Positions 11,254 to 23,254 of a stretch of 64,000 nucleotides of DNA are shown in pieces. The notes beneath the pieces are model-generated. The model had not been told where the DNA came from. It saw only the letters and a list, made by a program, of their open reading frames with translations, and made no database searches. The position numbers and the translations under genes are program-made. This DNA comes from Guyanagaster necrorhizus (taxonomy: Eukaryota; Basidiomycota; Agaricomycetes; Agaricales; Physalacriaceae), in the NCBI RefSeq assembly GCF_019112545.1, contig NW_025064950.1, positions 1-64,000 of the forward strand, written 5' to 3'. Positions within the stretch are counted from its first letter, which is position 1. The number at the start of each line of letters is the position of its first letter.

Positions 11254-12147
11254 CTATTTCGCTTCCTCCTCAGTTGGCTTCGCATCAGTGTGCTTCGCAT
11301 CAGTGTCAACAATAGGAGTCTTTTCGTCAACGTAGATGTAGGTGGGGGGTGCAACGACAATCTCTTCGGCATTGCCGTGCGGGAGGTGAGAATACTCATG
11401 GGTCTCGCGCTCACCCCTGAAGGCACGATAAGAGACAAGGGTAAGGACCCAGATCATGCGGAGGAGGACGCCAATCCCACATCCTGTAAGACATTTAGCG
11501 AAGAAAACCTTAGGAGAAAAGAAAGGAACGTACCAAGGACAAAGGCGACAGCCCTGCCCTCCCAGGGACCGAGCATCATCAGGGCGTAATGAAGGCGGGA
11601 TGTGAAAGACTCTTGAGAGTTCAGGCGCACCCTATGATGGCCGTGGCGGCCTGGGGTCATAGGAACGGCATTGACAATCCTGACACGGTCACCACCCCTC
11701 GTCTTGCCCTCATCGCCGGTCTCGTTGAGCTGAACGACGGTGGCTGGACCACCGATGAAAGGCATAATCCTGATCACGCCACCGTGAACGGTAGTATCGG
11801 CTTTGGGTTCAGATTCGATGAGGGGCAAGCCAAGAGCCTGGCGGAAAGAGTTGGAGAGCTTGACGGCCTTATCCCGGAAGCGTCTTCCTCCTCCGCAGGG
11901 TCGCCCGTGGATTGCTGCGGGCATGCTAGTCGGCACAACAGCGTCTTCGTGTGAGACACCTGCATGACCAAAGCGAAGAGCGGGAGATGTGTTTCCGTCA
12001 CTGCTGCCAGTGAGCATCACGACGCGCATCGGGACAGCGCTGACTAGATTCTGCTGTTCAGTCTTTGATTATACACACAGCTGAAACGAACGGAAACACA
12101 CCGAGACTGGCACCAGCCACAAGACAGGATATAACTGAAAGTTTCAT
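11254..12147 (-). CDS. Secreted-type single-pass membrane protein, 264 aa, 3 exons, unknown function
   Basis: Exons (minus) 12147-12100, 12050-11534 and 11483-11254 splice in phase with GT-AG introns of 49 and 50 nt. The start ATG opens a signal peptide (MKLSVISCLVAGASLG, continuing NLVSA after the first splice). A luminal region of about 165 residues contains a basic segment (GGGRRFRDKAVKLSNSFRQALGLPLIE) and a His/Arg patch (PGRHGHHRVRL). A transmembrane helix of about 25 residues (AFVLGCGIGVLLRMIWVLTLVSY) spans the second splice. The tail of about 55 residues is acidic and ends DAKPTEEEAK. Proteins with this layout and the motif LGPWEGRAVAFVLGCGIGVLLRM-like helix occur widely in agaricomycetes, but I know of no assigned function. 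Topology suggests a surface or secretory-pathway protein with a short cytosolic tail. Confidence 0.85.
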
Positions 12148-15071
12148 TGGGATCTATATCAGGATTCCTGTGAATTTGTTGGAATGAGTTGCGACCGCCT
12201 TGAAGGACGTACAGGAAAATGTATTTGAGTCAGAAGGTAGGTTTCGAGGTGAAGCAACGTCTGCGCAGCGCAGCAAGTGCCGTACAGCGTTTAAACTCCG
12301 CTCGGCAATGCGCGGGTTACTAAGCGCGTCGCTGCGGTCGCATGCTTGAGCGCTTAAGGCTTGTCAGCAACCGTTATCCTTGCTACCAGTGTCGTCAGGA
12401 TCAGAGCTCGAGGTTGCTGCGCCGCCATTTATGCAACACAATAGCCATATTTTCCCCCCAAGTAACAGTGTAACACTCAAAACCTGCAGGTGCTTGCTTC
12501 ACTTTGTATATCCGCCCGGGTGCTATTACCCGCCATTCACAAATCGACGACGCACATTGAAACTTACTCCGGGCCATCAACGTTCTATTTCGATGCTATG
12601 AATTCATCATGTTGATCTTTTCCCAAGCTTCCGCAATTCAATTAATTCTTCGAATCATGATGATGCCTTTCCAGATATCTGTCGAATCATGAAGGAATAA
12701 ATCCTCTATGCGCTTGTTAAAAGGACTGGTCCTACTACCAGGTACCCGCGTTTGTTACGCCAATTTCGAATCGGATATCAGTTTGCCGCGCTAGCGTATC
12801 CCAAGTCTTTAGTGGACTCGGGCCCGCATCATTGACATCAACTCTCAGATCACGTTCTTTCTTATCGATATCTTTCACAGCACCCTCCCCACGAGGGCCT
12901 TCCCCTACAGTTATCTCCTTTTTGGTTGTAGAAAATCCCGCTGATAATACACAGTACCTAGGTTCACCACAACTGGGTGCTCCAGTTTGATGGTGCTTTC
13001 ATCATCAACCGTGCCGTCTCCTGAATTCTTCCGCGATGAGTCGTACGATCCGAGAACCACAAAAGGACGCTGCTGATGATATGGTATGTCCCTTAGCCTA
13101 AGACCAGTTTCCGTGACCGTCTTTTACTGGATGATCACGTTCCCAATTTGGAGTCAATCATTGAGACAGCTCTGTCGTTGAACTGCGGTGATTGTCAAGA
13201 TGGCACGGACGGCCGGGGATCTAACAGGAGTTGGAAGATGAGGGTCGAGCTTCTCTCTCTCGCTTCCATTATGAGAAGCGCGCTTCATACTGATCTCGCC
13301 TACGAAGCGAGAAGGCCTACGATCACAAGTTTGCCTCCGAGTCCCCCATAAGGCTGTAGGGGATCATGATACGGAAAGACAAACTACTCGTTCTTGTGAG
13401 CCTAGGGAGGCGTTCATAAAATCTCTTCTTCTCAGACTCTCTTTCTCAGGTAACTGGCGTTTCCGGATTTTTAGCATCCCACGGGCCACCGTAACGTCGT
13501 TGCTTTTATCGGAAGGCTACTCAGCCCAGGGGGTGTCTATTTACAATCATGATGCCTTTACTGAACAATCATTCCTCAGGACTGCACGTTCTGGCAGACT
13601 ACAGTCTATTCAATATGCCGTGATTTCAAGCGACCCTATTCGTGAACATAGACGACAGGAGGACCTCTGAAGCTTAGGAGCGCGCTCGAGCCCATTTATA
13701 TAATCGTCCATACTAATTTTTTTTAACCAGTATCCATATCATTCATGTCGCTTCGCCACGGGTTGGAAAGGCTTCCCCTTCAGGCAATTTAGGGTAGCCT
13801 TCCACTGACGCCCCTTTGCTCGAAGCGGCACACTCAAGATATAGCCCGTTCTTTTCCTTCGTTTTCGTCATCATTCCGGTAACCGCATTTCAACAATGGG
13901 CCAAGTTCGAATTCGGACTTGTAATAGTAACTCATGCCATCCAACTTGACTTCTCTGCTCACAGCCCAGCACAGACATTCCCGTCCCGCATTTTACAGGC
14001 TTGAAATAATAATAATTATTTTTTAGATCTAAGCCGCTGTACGGCATTCTGTGTAAGAATTCATGTACGAAGAAGATGGAAGCTAATAATACAACGTTAG
14101 TGAACTACAAGATATGGTAAGTTACAAGTACAGAGAAAATCATTACAATATTCACCCCAACTGTGGCAATCGACAGATGAGGAGAGCAACCGACGGCTAT
14201 AGGTACATAAATGATACGGTAGGCAAGATATTTTAAATGGATACAAATACAACTAAGATCAAAGAAAAACGGTACCATATGCGTATGTCAGAAGTGTCAC
14301 AGCGACGCGTTTGACTGTGCATCACTCAAAACTCCAACATTCTGAGCCTGTAAAGGTACATAGTTCTGATGCTTAGACGTTTACTTGAACATGGTTTGAA
14401 CGGTAAGAGACGCCTTTGTTGGAGTTAACGAGGTAGGAGCGCGGACGTGGTGAACGAGGAAAAAGTTTTCGGAAGAGAACGGACGCTAGGATAAGACGTC
14501 ATAACGTTAATCTCAGCGTTATGGTTGAAAGCTTCTGTTATTTACCTAGGATAAGACGTCGTAACGTTACTACATAGGTAATAAGTAAATACGGTCAAGG
14601 ATAGATATGTATAGAAGGTACTCACATCTCAGCGTTATGGTTGAAAGCTGAGATGTGCAGAACGGTGTGACATGCCGAAAAAGGAAGGAATATCAAATAG
14701 GTAAGCGAACGTATGCGTATCGTACTATTTCTACGTCTAACAGCCTTACTGCTGTCAGCAAACTTTCCGGTCAGTTCAGCTGCTGCGTATGGTTGAATGC
14801 GGACTAACAACCCTCAACTTGGAGAGACTGAGCTGTGAGTCGAGATGAAGCCTCGTCTCCATCCTTTGGAGCTAAAAAGAAGCGCGCTTTTCTGAAAACC
14901 GGGCTCTCAGTGGAAAGCCATGGCAACTAGTGAATACTTGGCGGCGCACGGAAGATTTATATCATAACTACACAGTACATAGCAGATAAATTATTGATAG
15001 CAAGTAGAAAGCATGTGGATACATGCAATCAAAGCAAAGAAAGTTTTCCGTAAATACCGGTGAATGCAATC
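12148..15071. other. Intergenic, 2.9 kb; only short repeats seen
   Basis: No reading frame exceeds about 67 codons, and none has a recognisable motif. The only structure I can support is the duplicated block and hairpin at 14486-14655. Confidence 0.6.
14486..14655. repeat. Interleaved short direct repeats with one hairpin copy
   Basis: Repeat A (ctaggataagacgtc[a/g]taacgtta, 24 bp, one mismatch) is at 14486-14509 and 14546-14569. Repeat B (tctcagcgttatggttgaaagct, 23 bp, identical) is at 14511-14533 and 14627-14649. The second B copy is extended on the left by ca and on the right by gagatg, so catctcagc/gctgagatg form a perfect 9-bp stem (14625-14633 with 14647-14655) around a 13-base loop. 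The first copy lacks the right arm. It may be debris of a small element. Confidence 0.7.
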
Positions 15072-17986
15072 TCATTCCATCCTATCAAACTGTGCCGTTT
15101 TACTCCAGCTCTTTTGTTGGAATTCATCCCCTTCTAACGCCTTCAGGACGGCATCCTTCAGCTTCGTATCCCCATATTCTCGCAGACGCAGAAGGACCGT
15201 GACAAAATGGTAGACCTCGATGGGTGAGGAGATATTGAATGTTTGAACATTGCGCTCAACGATGTAGACGGTCTAAGATGAGATAAGCATAGGCATAACA
15301 GTACAAGAAAAGAACTTACCTCGGAGTCGTTCGAACACCAAGCCATAAGCACGGCTCCTTCAACGCCATCCGTCGCCAATGCGAAAACAGCTTGTTTGGT
15401 CACTCCCAGACTTGCGAGATACCTGACAGACGCTTCCGCGTACATTTTTGCTTGCACGACGGCCTTCGCGTACGTCTGGGTAGGCTTCTTGTATTCGGCA
15501 ACGAAAACGGACAAGAGAAGTTTAGTGTGCAGTTCCTTAGTGTTCCTTATCACCCCAGTTGGGAATGTCATCTTGGGTGCTAATTTCGTCACTGAGCACG
15601 TCACCGAAAATGGCTGTAGCAAGTTTTCTTTTCTGGTCGTCCGGGTACCGTTTGATCCTTGCTTGTCGTCGGTCCGCCTCCCTACTTCCTCGTCAGGTAC
15701 CTGAAGATGCCCTTCCTGCTCTTCCGCAATTGCGAGTAGCTCGCTTTGCGTCGTTGCAGACTTCACTCGCCTGGAGTTACGAGCAGGCTGGGATCTCTTA
15801 GCCTTCGGCTTCTCCGACACTGCATTTTCATCTGGCTCAGGTATGTTATCTGCGCTGAGAGTCTTTGCAGCGTTGACAGTCTCGCGAGTCTCTGTGATAC
15901 GAAGGAGAGGCTCCTCGATAAGTTGCAGGCGCTCCAACGGCAACGTCAGGATGGCGTCAACGATCCCAAGCTCTGGCTCATCTCCGGCACGCTTCAGTAT
16001 GGCTTTCCTGGCTGCCTCTGCATTATCAAAAAGCGCAGAAACAGCATCTGATTGCACGACTGCGACCGAAAGAAAATGTCCTGTCTGCCGAATGAGCTTC
16101 GGCGGGAAGGAAGATTTGAATTCGGGATCTTCCAGTTGTAAAACGTGTTGATAACTGATATCGCGTGATCGACGAGCGACACCCTGAAATTCTGCAGCAG
16201 CAGAAGTCGGGGAAATGTTCATTACATCTGCTGCGACATTCCGCGAGAGCGACATTGCTCTTTCGAGACTATGACTAGGATAAGTATACAACACAGGTTC
16301 GCCGACAAACATAACTCACACCACTCTTCCAGAAGCGAGCTCATGGACATTCACGAAGCCGAGGTTCAGAAGAATATCCCATTCATGACGAGCTTCAGCT
16401 TTGTGAGGTGATTTACCGGCGAGCTCCTTGGAGTATCCGCCGACGGATGCCCAAAGAAGAGACGAAAAGCAACCCGACATGACCTCCCAGAAGTGCCGTG
16501 GAAGTTCCGAAGTGTTTTTACCACCGGAGCATGCATCAACTTGAAAGAGAAAGCGGTCACGAACTTCTTCGATTCGTTTGTCAACGACAGGTGGTTCATT
16601 CTAGAAATAATAAGCGTGAAGGGACAGATTGCATTGATCAGACATGCTTACCTGCTCGATAGGAGGTTTCATATACTTGGTCATTTCCTCATAGAATTCA
16701 AGCATCTCGTTAATCTCGTCAGCAGCTTCGACACTTCCATGAGCATTTGTGCGCAATGGTATATTGCTCAAACTGATGATTTTGCGGTCGTGTGCATAGC
16801 TTGAGAAAGAAAGCTTTGCGGCAGGGAATATGCCGGCTAAGGCCTTCGCACCTAACCTGGTGGGAACGGGATATCAGAACGGGTAGTTTAAAGCGACCAA
16901 AAGTAGAAGGCCTACGCTGAACAAGACAAGGCATCTGCGCTCTTCGAACGCTTACCAGTCTTTCCCTTATTAGAAGAACCACCATCCGTCTTTGTTCTGA
17001 AAAAGAGTTAGAAGGAAATCGAGAGACGCATGAGCAGTCTAGATTCACTGTTGTCGTCCACGTTTTTCAGCCTGAGCTGACGCTCTATCTGACGGAGTCC
17101 TCGAACCCGAAGCTCCGAGGGAGGGCTCCCGGGGATATGTTAGGTCGATATCGGGCACAAATGGTGTAGGATCTGCTGGAGGAGGTTCTACTTTGCTGTC
17201 TGCAAACATCGAGCACCTCGGACGACGTGCAGACCTAGCTTTCGAAGAGGACTGCGTAGTCCGCTTTTCAGAGTCAGCCATGCTGAATGAACAGCAGTCA
17301 GTCGACGAAGGATCGGAAGGTGCTGTGTGGTCGGTGTCACTGTTAAATAGATGAGGGACAACGTTAAGGCCAAATGAAGTGACTCCCACCATTTTTCCAC
17401 CGTATTTAGCCAACAAACAATCCTTTGTTCCCATTGTTCTTCTTCGGAACCGGAATCGTCATCATCGACGGTATCTGATCTCCACGGAAGTCGTTTGAAC
17501 GTCGGAGTTCCGCATTGGGCAATGATTCCCTCGACATGCGCCCGGAGGCCGATGATAAATTGTGCAAATTTGAGAGCACTGACGGCGTCAGTGAGGTCGT
17601 ACACTCCTAATGAGGGGTCTATACACGTCCCATCTGCATGCGCAAAACAAACTGTGGGCTATTCAAATTTATTCAGTGGCGGTAATGGGTCAGAAGAAGC
17701 CGCCGCACCAGAACATCAGTGTTGGGATTTTGCTGGAAAGTTCTAGAAAGGGCAATCCGGCATCATGCCGAGAGTTGATGAGTAAGCCCGAGAGAAAGAG
17801 AAAGTTGTAGTAAATTCTAGATACAAGCCTGGAGAGTATAAATACAAGCTCTGTAGGAGCTGCAGAATAATGAGTTCATACCTTCTGGCCTTACCAGCCT
17901 GGAGTCTACCCTGTGCAACACCGAGGATTTCCAACAATCAGGGTCCACACATACATTGTCAAGCCAACTGAAGACCACCCGGCCTA
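15072..17986 (-). pseudogene. 3' exons of a large host gene, split by copia and solo-LTR insertions
   Basis: Continues the gene whose 5' exons are at 32344-33454. Exon parts (minus): 17986-17937 plus 17714-17709 (one exon cut by the solo LTR), 17658-17390, 17339-17049, 16996-16916, 16856-16652, 16600-16320, 16274-15320, 15272-15072 with TGA at 15074-15072. Every junction is GT-AG and in phase. Motifs include FAHADGTCIDPSLGVYDLTD, an acidic DTVDDDDSGSEEE, a Lys-rich nuclear-type stretch (KTGKRSKSAD), and near the end VFVAEYKKP, then ERNVQTFNISSPIEVYHF. The E-x-K in a hydrophobic strand resembles a PD-(D/E)XK nuclease-like core, but I cannot show the partner aspartate. I recall a family with this architecture in agaricomycetes; its function is unknown. 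The gene cannot make the full protein as it stands. Confidence 0.8.
17720..17936 (-). repeat. Solo LTR, 217 bp, inserted in an exon, 5-bp target-site duplication
   Basis: Inverted, nearly identical copy of the LTR at 1715-1931, with ends TGTTGG/CCAACA. It is flanked by the direct repeat atcag at 17715-17719 and 17937-17941. It lies inside the coding exon that reads ...DNVCVDPD / VL on the minus strand. Excising it with one duplicate restores the frame exactly. Confidence 0.93.
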
Positions 17987-17991
17987 CCAAC

Positions 17992-18138
17992 TGTTGAAGT
18001 AGCACACCCTCCATGTCGCTCCTACCTTACATAATCATAGCTACCAATACTGGAGATTGAAAGTCAACACTTACTAGCTTTTGACCTTCAACTTCAGACC
18101 TGGCTTTCCCCACTGTGCTATGCAACCTGCTCCCAACA
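17992..18138 (+). repeat. Copia 5' LTR (147 bp)
   Basis: Starts TGTTGAAGTAGCACACCCTCC and ends CTGCTCCCAACA. It matches the two halves of the 3' LTR (22696-22747 and 32244-32343) with differences that are mostly transitions. Confidence 0.9.
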
Positions 18139-18322
18139 GGTTATGGGCCCTGTGCCTTACTAAGCCAAGCAAACTTTTCATTCCCTCTTGCAAACCATTC
18201 ACTAGACATTGAAGTCTTGCTCACTTTCCTAAAGGACATCACTATCCATTTGGAAGTTGTATCCATCCATCACAGGCCTCCACACACTCTCTAACCCCAA
18301 TGGTCTCTTTTTTTCTTACACC

Positions 18323-21300
18323 ATGATGAATGACTCAGATGTTGTTGACACCACCAAATATAGCTTTCCCAACCTCCATACTGGCAACTAGAACCACTTT
18401 GCACCTTTGTTTGAGGCCTACATGTGTATCAAGGGGCCATTCAGCCACTTCAATGACACTGAGGAGCCACCAGAGCAAGTCAACCCTAGTGAACCCACAA
18501 AGCTCAAAAAAAAGGAGATGAAAGCTTATCTTCAAGCTCGTTCATCTGCAGCAGGATATCTCTGGCTTTGCATTGATGAATCATAGCATGCTCACATCAG
18601 TCTCCTCATAGGTAAGCCCACAGCTATGTGGTCAAAACTGAAAGACATTCACCAACAGCAAAAACCAGGCACTCATTTCAACACCTATGATGCCTTATTC
18701 AGCATTTGGAAGAATGATGGAGAGTCTCTCTCTACTCTTATTGGACATGTCTCATAAGCTATACAAGACATCAAAGCACTCCACTCTGAAAAGTTCATCA
18801 TCAATCAACTTGATGAAGAGCTTCAATCTATGACTCTTATCTGTGCCCTTCCATCTGATTATGACAATTTTGTGTCATCAGTCCTTCTCCTCTATTCCCT
18901 CAGTCTCGACAAACTCATTGCTGCCTTCCACACTAAAGAAATACAGTGCTGCTCTCATGACACCACTTCAGCAACATTATTTAAAGTGAGCACTGTCAGA
19001 GTCCAAGCCACTTATGTGGCATCATCTGGTACCACCTGCAGCTGGTGCACCAACTCTGAATATACTGAGGAGGAGTGTTTCAGCAAAAAGAAAGCCAAGG
19101 AGCAAGCTATACAGTATGTCCAGGAATGTCAGAATACAAAATCAGGCAAGAAGATGAGAGAGAAAAAGACAGAGAAGTCAAACATTGTGAAAGAGACTGC
19201 CAGCCAAGTGAGTATTGATCTCTTATCCTCAGCATCATCTAACTGGAATATAGACACAGACACTCCATCTCATATGAGCTCTCATCAAGACTGGTTTCAT
19301 GTCTGGACACCACATGTAGTTCTGATTCAGTTAGCAGACAATTCAATCATCTATTCAGCAGATATGGAGACAGTCATATTTGAGCCTAAAGAGAAGAATG
19401 GAGAGGTCTGTGAGGCTGTTGAGTTCCAGGATGTACTGTATATATCTGATCTTCACAATAACTTGCTTTCACCCTTCTATCTTACATATTATAAGAGATA
19501 TGAGATTAATATAGCTGAATCATCTATCCAGTTCTTTCAAGACAAAGTGCTTCATTTCTCAGCCACTGTCAATGATAACAACATTAGATATCTTAACAGT
19601 ACCACTCACACTATAAGGCTGGTAACCTCAAATACTGCAAGCCCTGTCCACTCAATCTGACTCTATGGCATTGACAAACCTGTCACAGAAGTATAAACAT
19701 TGTCTGGAATATATACAAGAATCAGCTTGTCTTAAATATGAAAATGAACAATATGCAATCCAATCCTGATCCAATTTATAAACTCTGTCTTATGAGCAAG
19801 CACAGGTGATATAATATCCCTTGAGAGACCTCATTTCTTCCAACATGTCCTTTTGCAATTGTATTCTCTGATCTTAAAGAACCTATGCCAGTTGCTACAC
19901 CAGAAGATTATTGCTACTGAATCACTTTTATATATAGTGCTCTGCATTTTTGGGCTGTTGCCTTGCTAAAGCACAAGAGTGATGCTCTGGCTGAATTTAA
20001 ATGCTACAAAGCCTATGCTGAAAATTTTCATGGTCTGAAGATCTTAGAAGAGTAAGATGATGATGGAGGAGAGTATATGAGTCATGAATTTGATCAGTTA
20101 TATATAGAAGAAGGGATATTAAGATGCCATACTGAGTCTGATGAGCCTCATCAAAATGAAATTGCAGAACATGCAAATTGCAATATTGCTGAAGAGACTA
20201 TTACTATGCTTTATGAAGCCCATCTTTCTCTCTTTTTCTAGAGACTAGCAGTGCTTGCATTTGTATATATGTATAACTATTACCCTACAGCACCACTTTC
20301 TAAAACAACATTATATTGGCTGGCATAAGAAGAAATCTGATGTCTCTAACTTGCATGTCTTTAGCTGCTTAGCCTATATCCATATTAAAAAGAACAAGCA
20401 ACAAGGCCTTCAGCCATGCATTACCAAATGCATATTTGTTGGATATCTATCAGATACAAAGAGATGGAAGTGCTGGAACCCTGTAACTAAGAAGTTCATC
20501 ATATCAAGCTATGTCATTTTTGATGAGCAGGTGTTTCTAGGAAATACAAAAACTCTTATCAACCCCTTCAGTGACCTATTTTCTTCACTCTCAAATCTGT
20601 CAGATTCTCCTATACTGCCTGATTGAGAGAGAGACCTTAACAATGATGATCTTTTATCTCCAAAAAATCCTCCAGCACCAAATCTTTTATCTCCTCTAAG
20701 CTCATCACCTCTAGTATCACCTCTTCCTCATAATGTTATAATCCCTCTTGGCTCACCATTTGATGAATCTCTCTCAGACCTAACTCCATCACCATCACCA
20801 CCATCTCCAACAGACTTAAGCAAACATGAATACAGAATACATGATGATGGCTTATATGATCCTGGCTCTGGTTACAGTCATGAAATATGCTGAAATGTCA
20901 ACAATGATGATTATGTGAGAGATACAGAGGATCAAGCACACACAGCCTTTATGGAAGATAAAACTATTCTTGAAGGCATAGCTTTCTCCAGCCAGACAAT
21001 AGAGCATTTGACAATGAAGGAAGGACTGGAAGTTGCATTTAAAAGCATGATAGAAGCAGCTTCCAAGGTATTCACATATGATGATGAACTTAAATCCTTC
21101 CATGAAGCTATAAAACATCCTCCAGAGGAAGCTGCAAGTTGGTATGAAGCCACTATGCAAGAGATACAGGCACTCATTGAAAATGATGTCTTTGAATTGG
21201 TGAAATGCCCTTCAAATCGAAAGGCAGTTGAGAGTCACTGGGTATTCAAAGTGAAATGCAATGCTGATGGATCAATTGAGTGCTATAAAGCAAGGCTTGT

Positions 21301-22680
21301 TGCAAAGGGATACTCACAATGACCTGGCTTTGATTACACTGAAACCTTCTCTCTAATGCCAAAATAGGCTGCTCTATGGGCTGTTCTAGCACTTGGTGTC
21401 CTTGAGGATTTAGAGCTATGGAATGTTGATATCTCATCAGCATTTCTCAATGGTGAGCTGACAGAAAAGGTGTATATGGAGCAGCCAGAAGGTTTTGAGG
21501 AGAAAGGAAAGGAATGAGTCTGATACCTCTTCAAGTCTCTATATAGACTAAAGCAAGCTGAGAGAGAATGGCACAAAAAGCTATATGCAACATTGACCAA
21601 TGCCATGGGTTTTGAATAGGTAAAATGTAAGCATAGTGTCTGAGTTTATAAGAGAGACAGTAAGCATATCATCATTCCAGTCTTTGTTGATGATATGACT
21701 ATTGCCACAAAGACACCAGATGGTGTTGCAAAGGTCATCAATGATCTCAAGAAGCACTTCAAGCTTTGAGACTTGGGTCCAACATCTTACCTCCTTAGTG
21801 TCAAGATCAAGCATGACTGAGCCAACTGAACATACACACTCTTTCAGTGCCAATACATCTTAGATATTCTGCAATATGCAGGAATGGCTGACTGCAACTC
21901 TGTTCTGACACCTTTGGATCCAAATATAAAACTTACAGCAGATCAGTCTCCCAAAACACTAGAGAAATATAAGACAATATAGACAATCTCATACCTGAAT
22001 GTGCTTGGCTCTGTAGTCTATCTCACTATTGCTACCAGGCCTGATATTGCTTATCCTGTGAGTGTACTCTCACAATTCAGCAAAAACCCTGGCACAGCCT
22101 ACTGGGAAGCTCTCAAATGGCTATTATGCTATCTGAAGGGCACAGTTGACTATTCCATTGTCTACTCTCTCAACTCTGAGTCAGATTCATCAGTCTTTGA
22201 CTTCAAGACTTATTGCAGTGCAGATCATGAGGGTGACAAAGATAGTGGGCATTCCACAAGTGGCTTCATTATTAAAATGGGTATTAGAGCCATTAGCTGG
22301 ATGAGTCATCTTCAGACATTTGTGACACTCTCAACAATAGAGACAGAATATGTTTCAGCTGTATCTGCTGGTCAAGAAATCCTTTGGCTTCACAACTTGT
22401 TCACAGAGTTTGGCTATTCACTCACCGATACCTCAGTCCTCTATATCGACAACAAGTCTGCTTTGTTAGTTGCTTGAAACTCTGAACATCATGGCAGGTT
22501 AAACACCTTGAGCTTTAATTCTATTGGCTGTGTGATAAAGTTGAAAAGAGGCACATCCATGTAGTCCACTTATGAACTGAAAATATGCCAGCCAATGCTT
22601 TAACAAAGAGATTAGGAAGAGAGAAGCTCAGACACATGATTACCTTACTCAGACTTATCTCAATACCTCTATAGACATGT
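18323..22680 (+). pseudogene. Copia gag-pol remnant
   Basis: Order gag, protease, integrase, reverse transcriptase, RNase H, as in Ty1/copia. The gag ATG is at 18323, with a damaged zinc knuckle (CSWCTNSEYTEEEC) near 19040-19080. The protease segment WNIDTDTPSHMSSHQDWF follows at about 19243. Integrase remains are recognisable at 20150-20540 (YNYYPTAPL..., FVGYLSDTKRWKCWNPVTKKF). RT spans about 21140-21900 with WVFKVKCNADGSIECYKARLVAKGYSQ and the catalytic FVDD near 21690. RNase H spans 22200-22477 (YCSADHEGDKDSGHSTSGF, LYIDNKSA). Stops are mostly TGA or TAG where Arg (CGA) or Gln (CAG) is expected, for example after KGYSQ at about 21321. Confidence 0.9.
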
Positions 22681-22695
22681 TCAGTCAAGGGGGAG

Positions 22696-22747
22696 TGTTG
22701 AAGTAGCACACTCTCCATGTCACTTCTATCTTATATAATCATAGCTA
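22696..22747 (+). repeat. Copia 3' LTR, left part
   Basis: The first about 50 bases of the 3' LTR (tgttgaagtagcacactctcc...). It is cut at ...catagcta by Gypsy-A. The final agcta (22743-22747) is the duplicated target. Confidence 0.9.
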
Positions 22748-23199
22748 TGTTATGATTTTCCTTCCTTTTTCTTAGATCAATCCCTATTTATGCTTAGTCA
22801 AAGTGCTTAAGATGGTGGGATAAGGCTTAGTCATCATAACTAGCCAAGTCTGTCATTGTCTTTCAATGCAACAGTGTTGCTCAATGACATACAACCAGCC
22901 TTTTATGTACAGTAATGACACTCCAGAACAATGAGCATGGAGACAGAGAAATATACAATAAGTAGATAGTTTTATTAGCAGATCTTGTCTAGTATTTAAG
23001 GAGCTCACTCTCACTGGTAACCCCCAGCTTCGAGCTAAAGTTTATACATCCTCATTTTACTCCTGAGCAAATCACACAAAACCTTGAAGCACAAAGAGTC
23101 AACAAACAGCACACCAAGTGAACTCTAATGGAATGCTTGAATGCAAAGCCACATTAGTTTATCACATGCTAGTTGATCACATGCAGCTTGAGCCTAACA
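22748..23199 (+). repeat. Gypsy-A 5' LTR, with promoter and self-primer segment
   Basis: A TATA-like TATTTAAGG lies at 22993-23001. 33 bases downstream, AGCTTCGAGCTAA (23026-23038) is complementary, with one mismatch, to TTAGCTTGAAGCT at 23201-23213 just after the LTR. Differences from the 3' LTR are mostly transitions, including TGTTATGA here against TGTTACAA there. Confidence 0.88.
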
Positions 23200-23254
23200 A
23201 TTAGCTTGAAGCTTTGCCTTCCCTTTTTCAAGCCCAATTGTGCTGAGAAACCAA

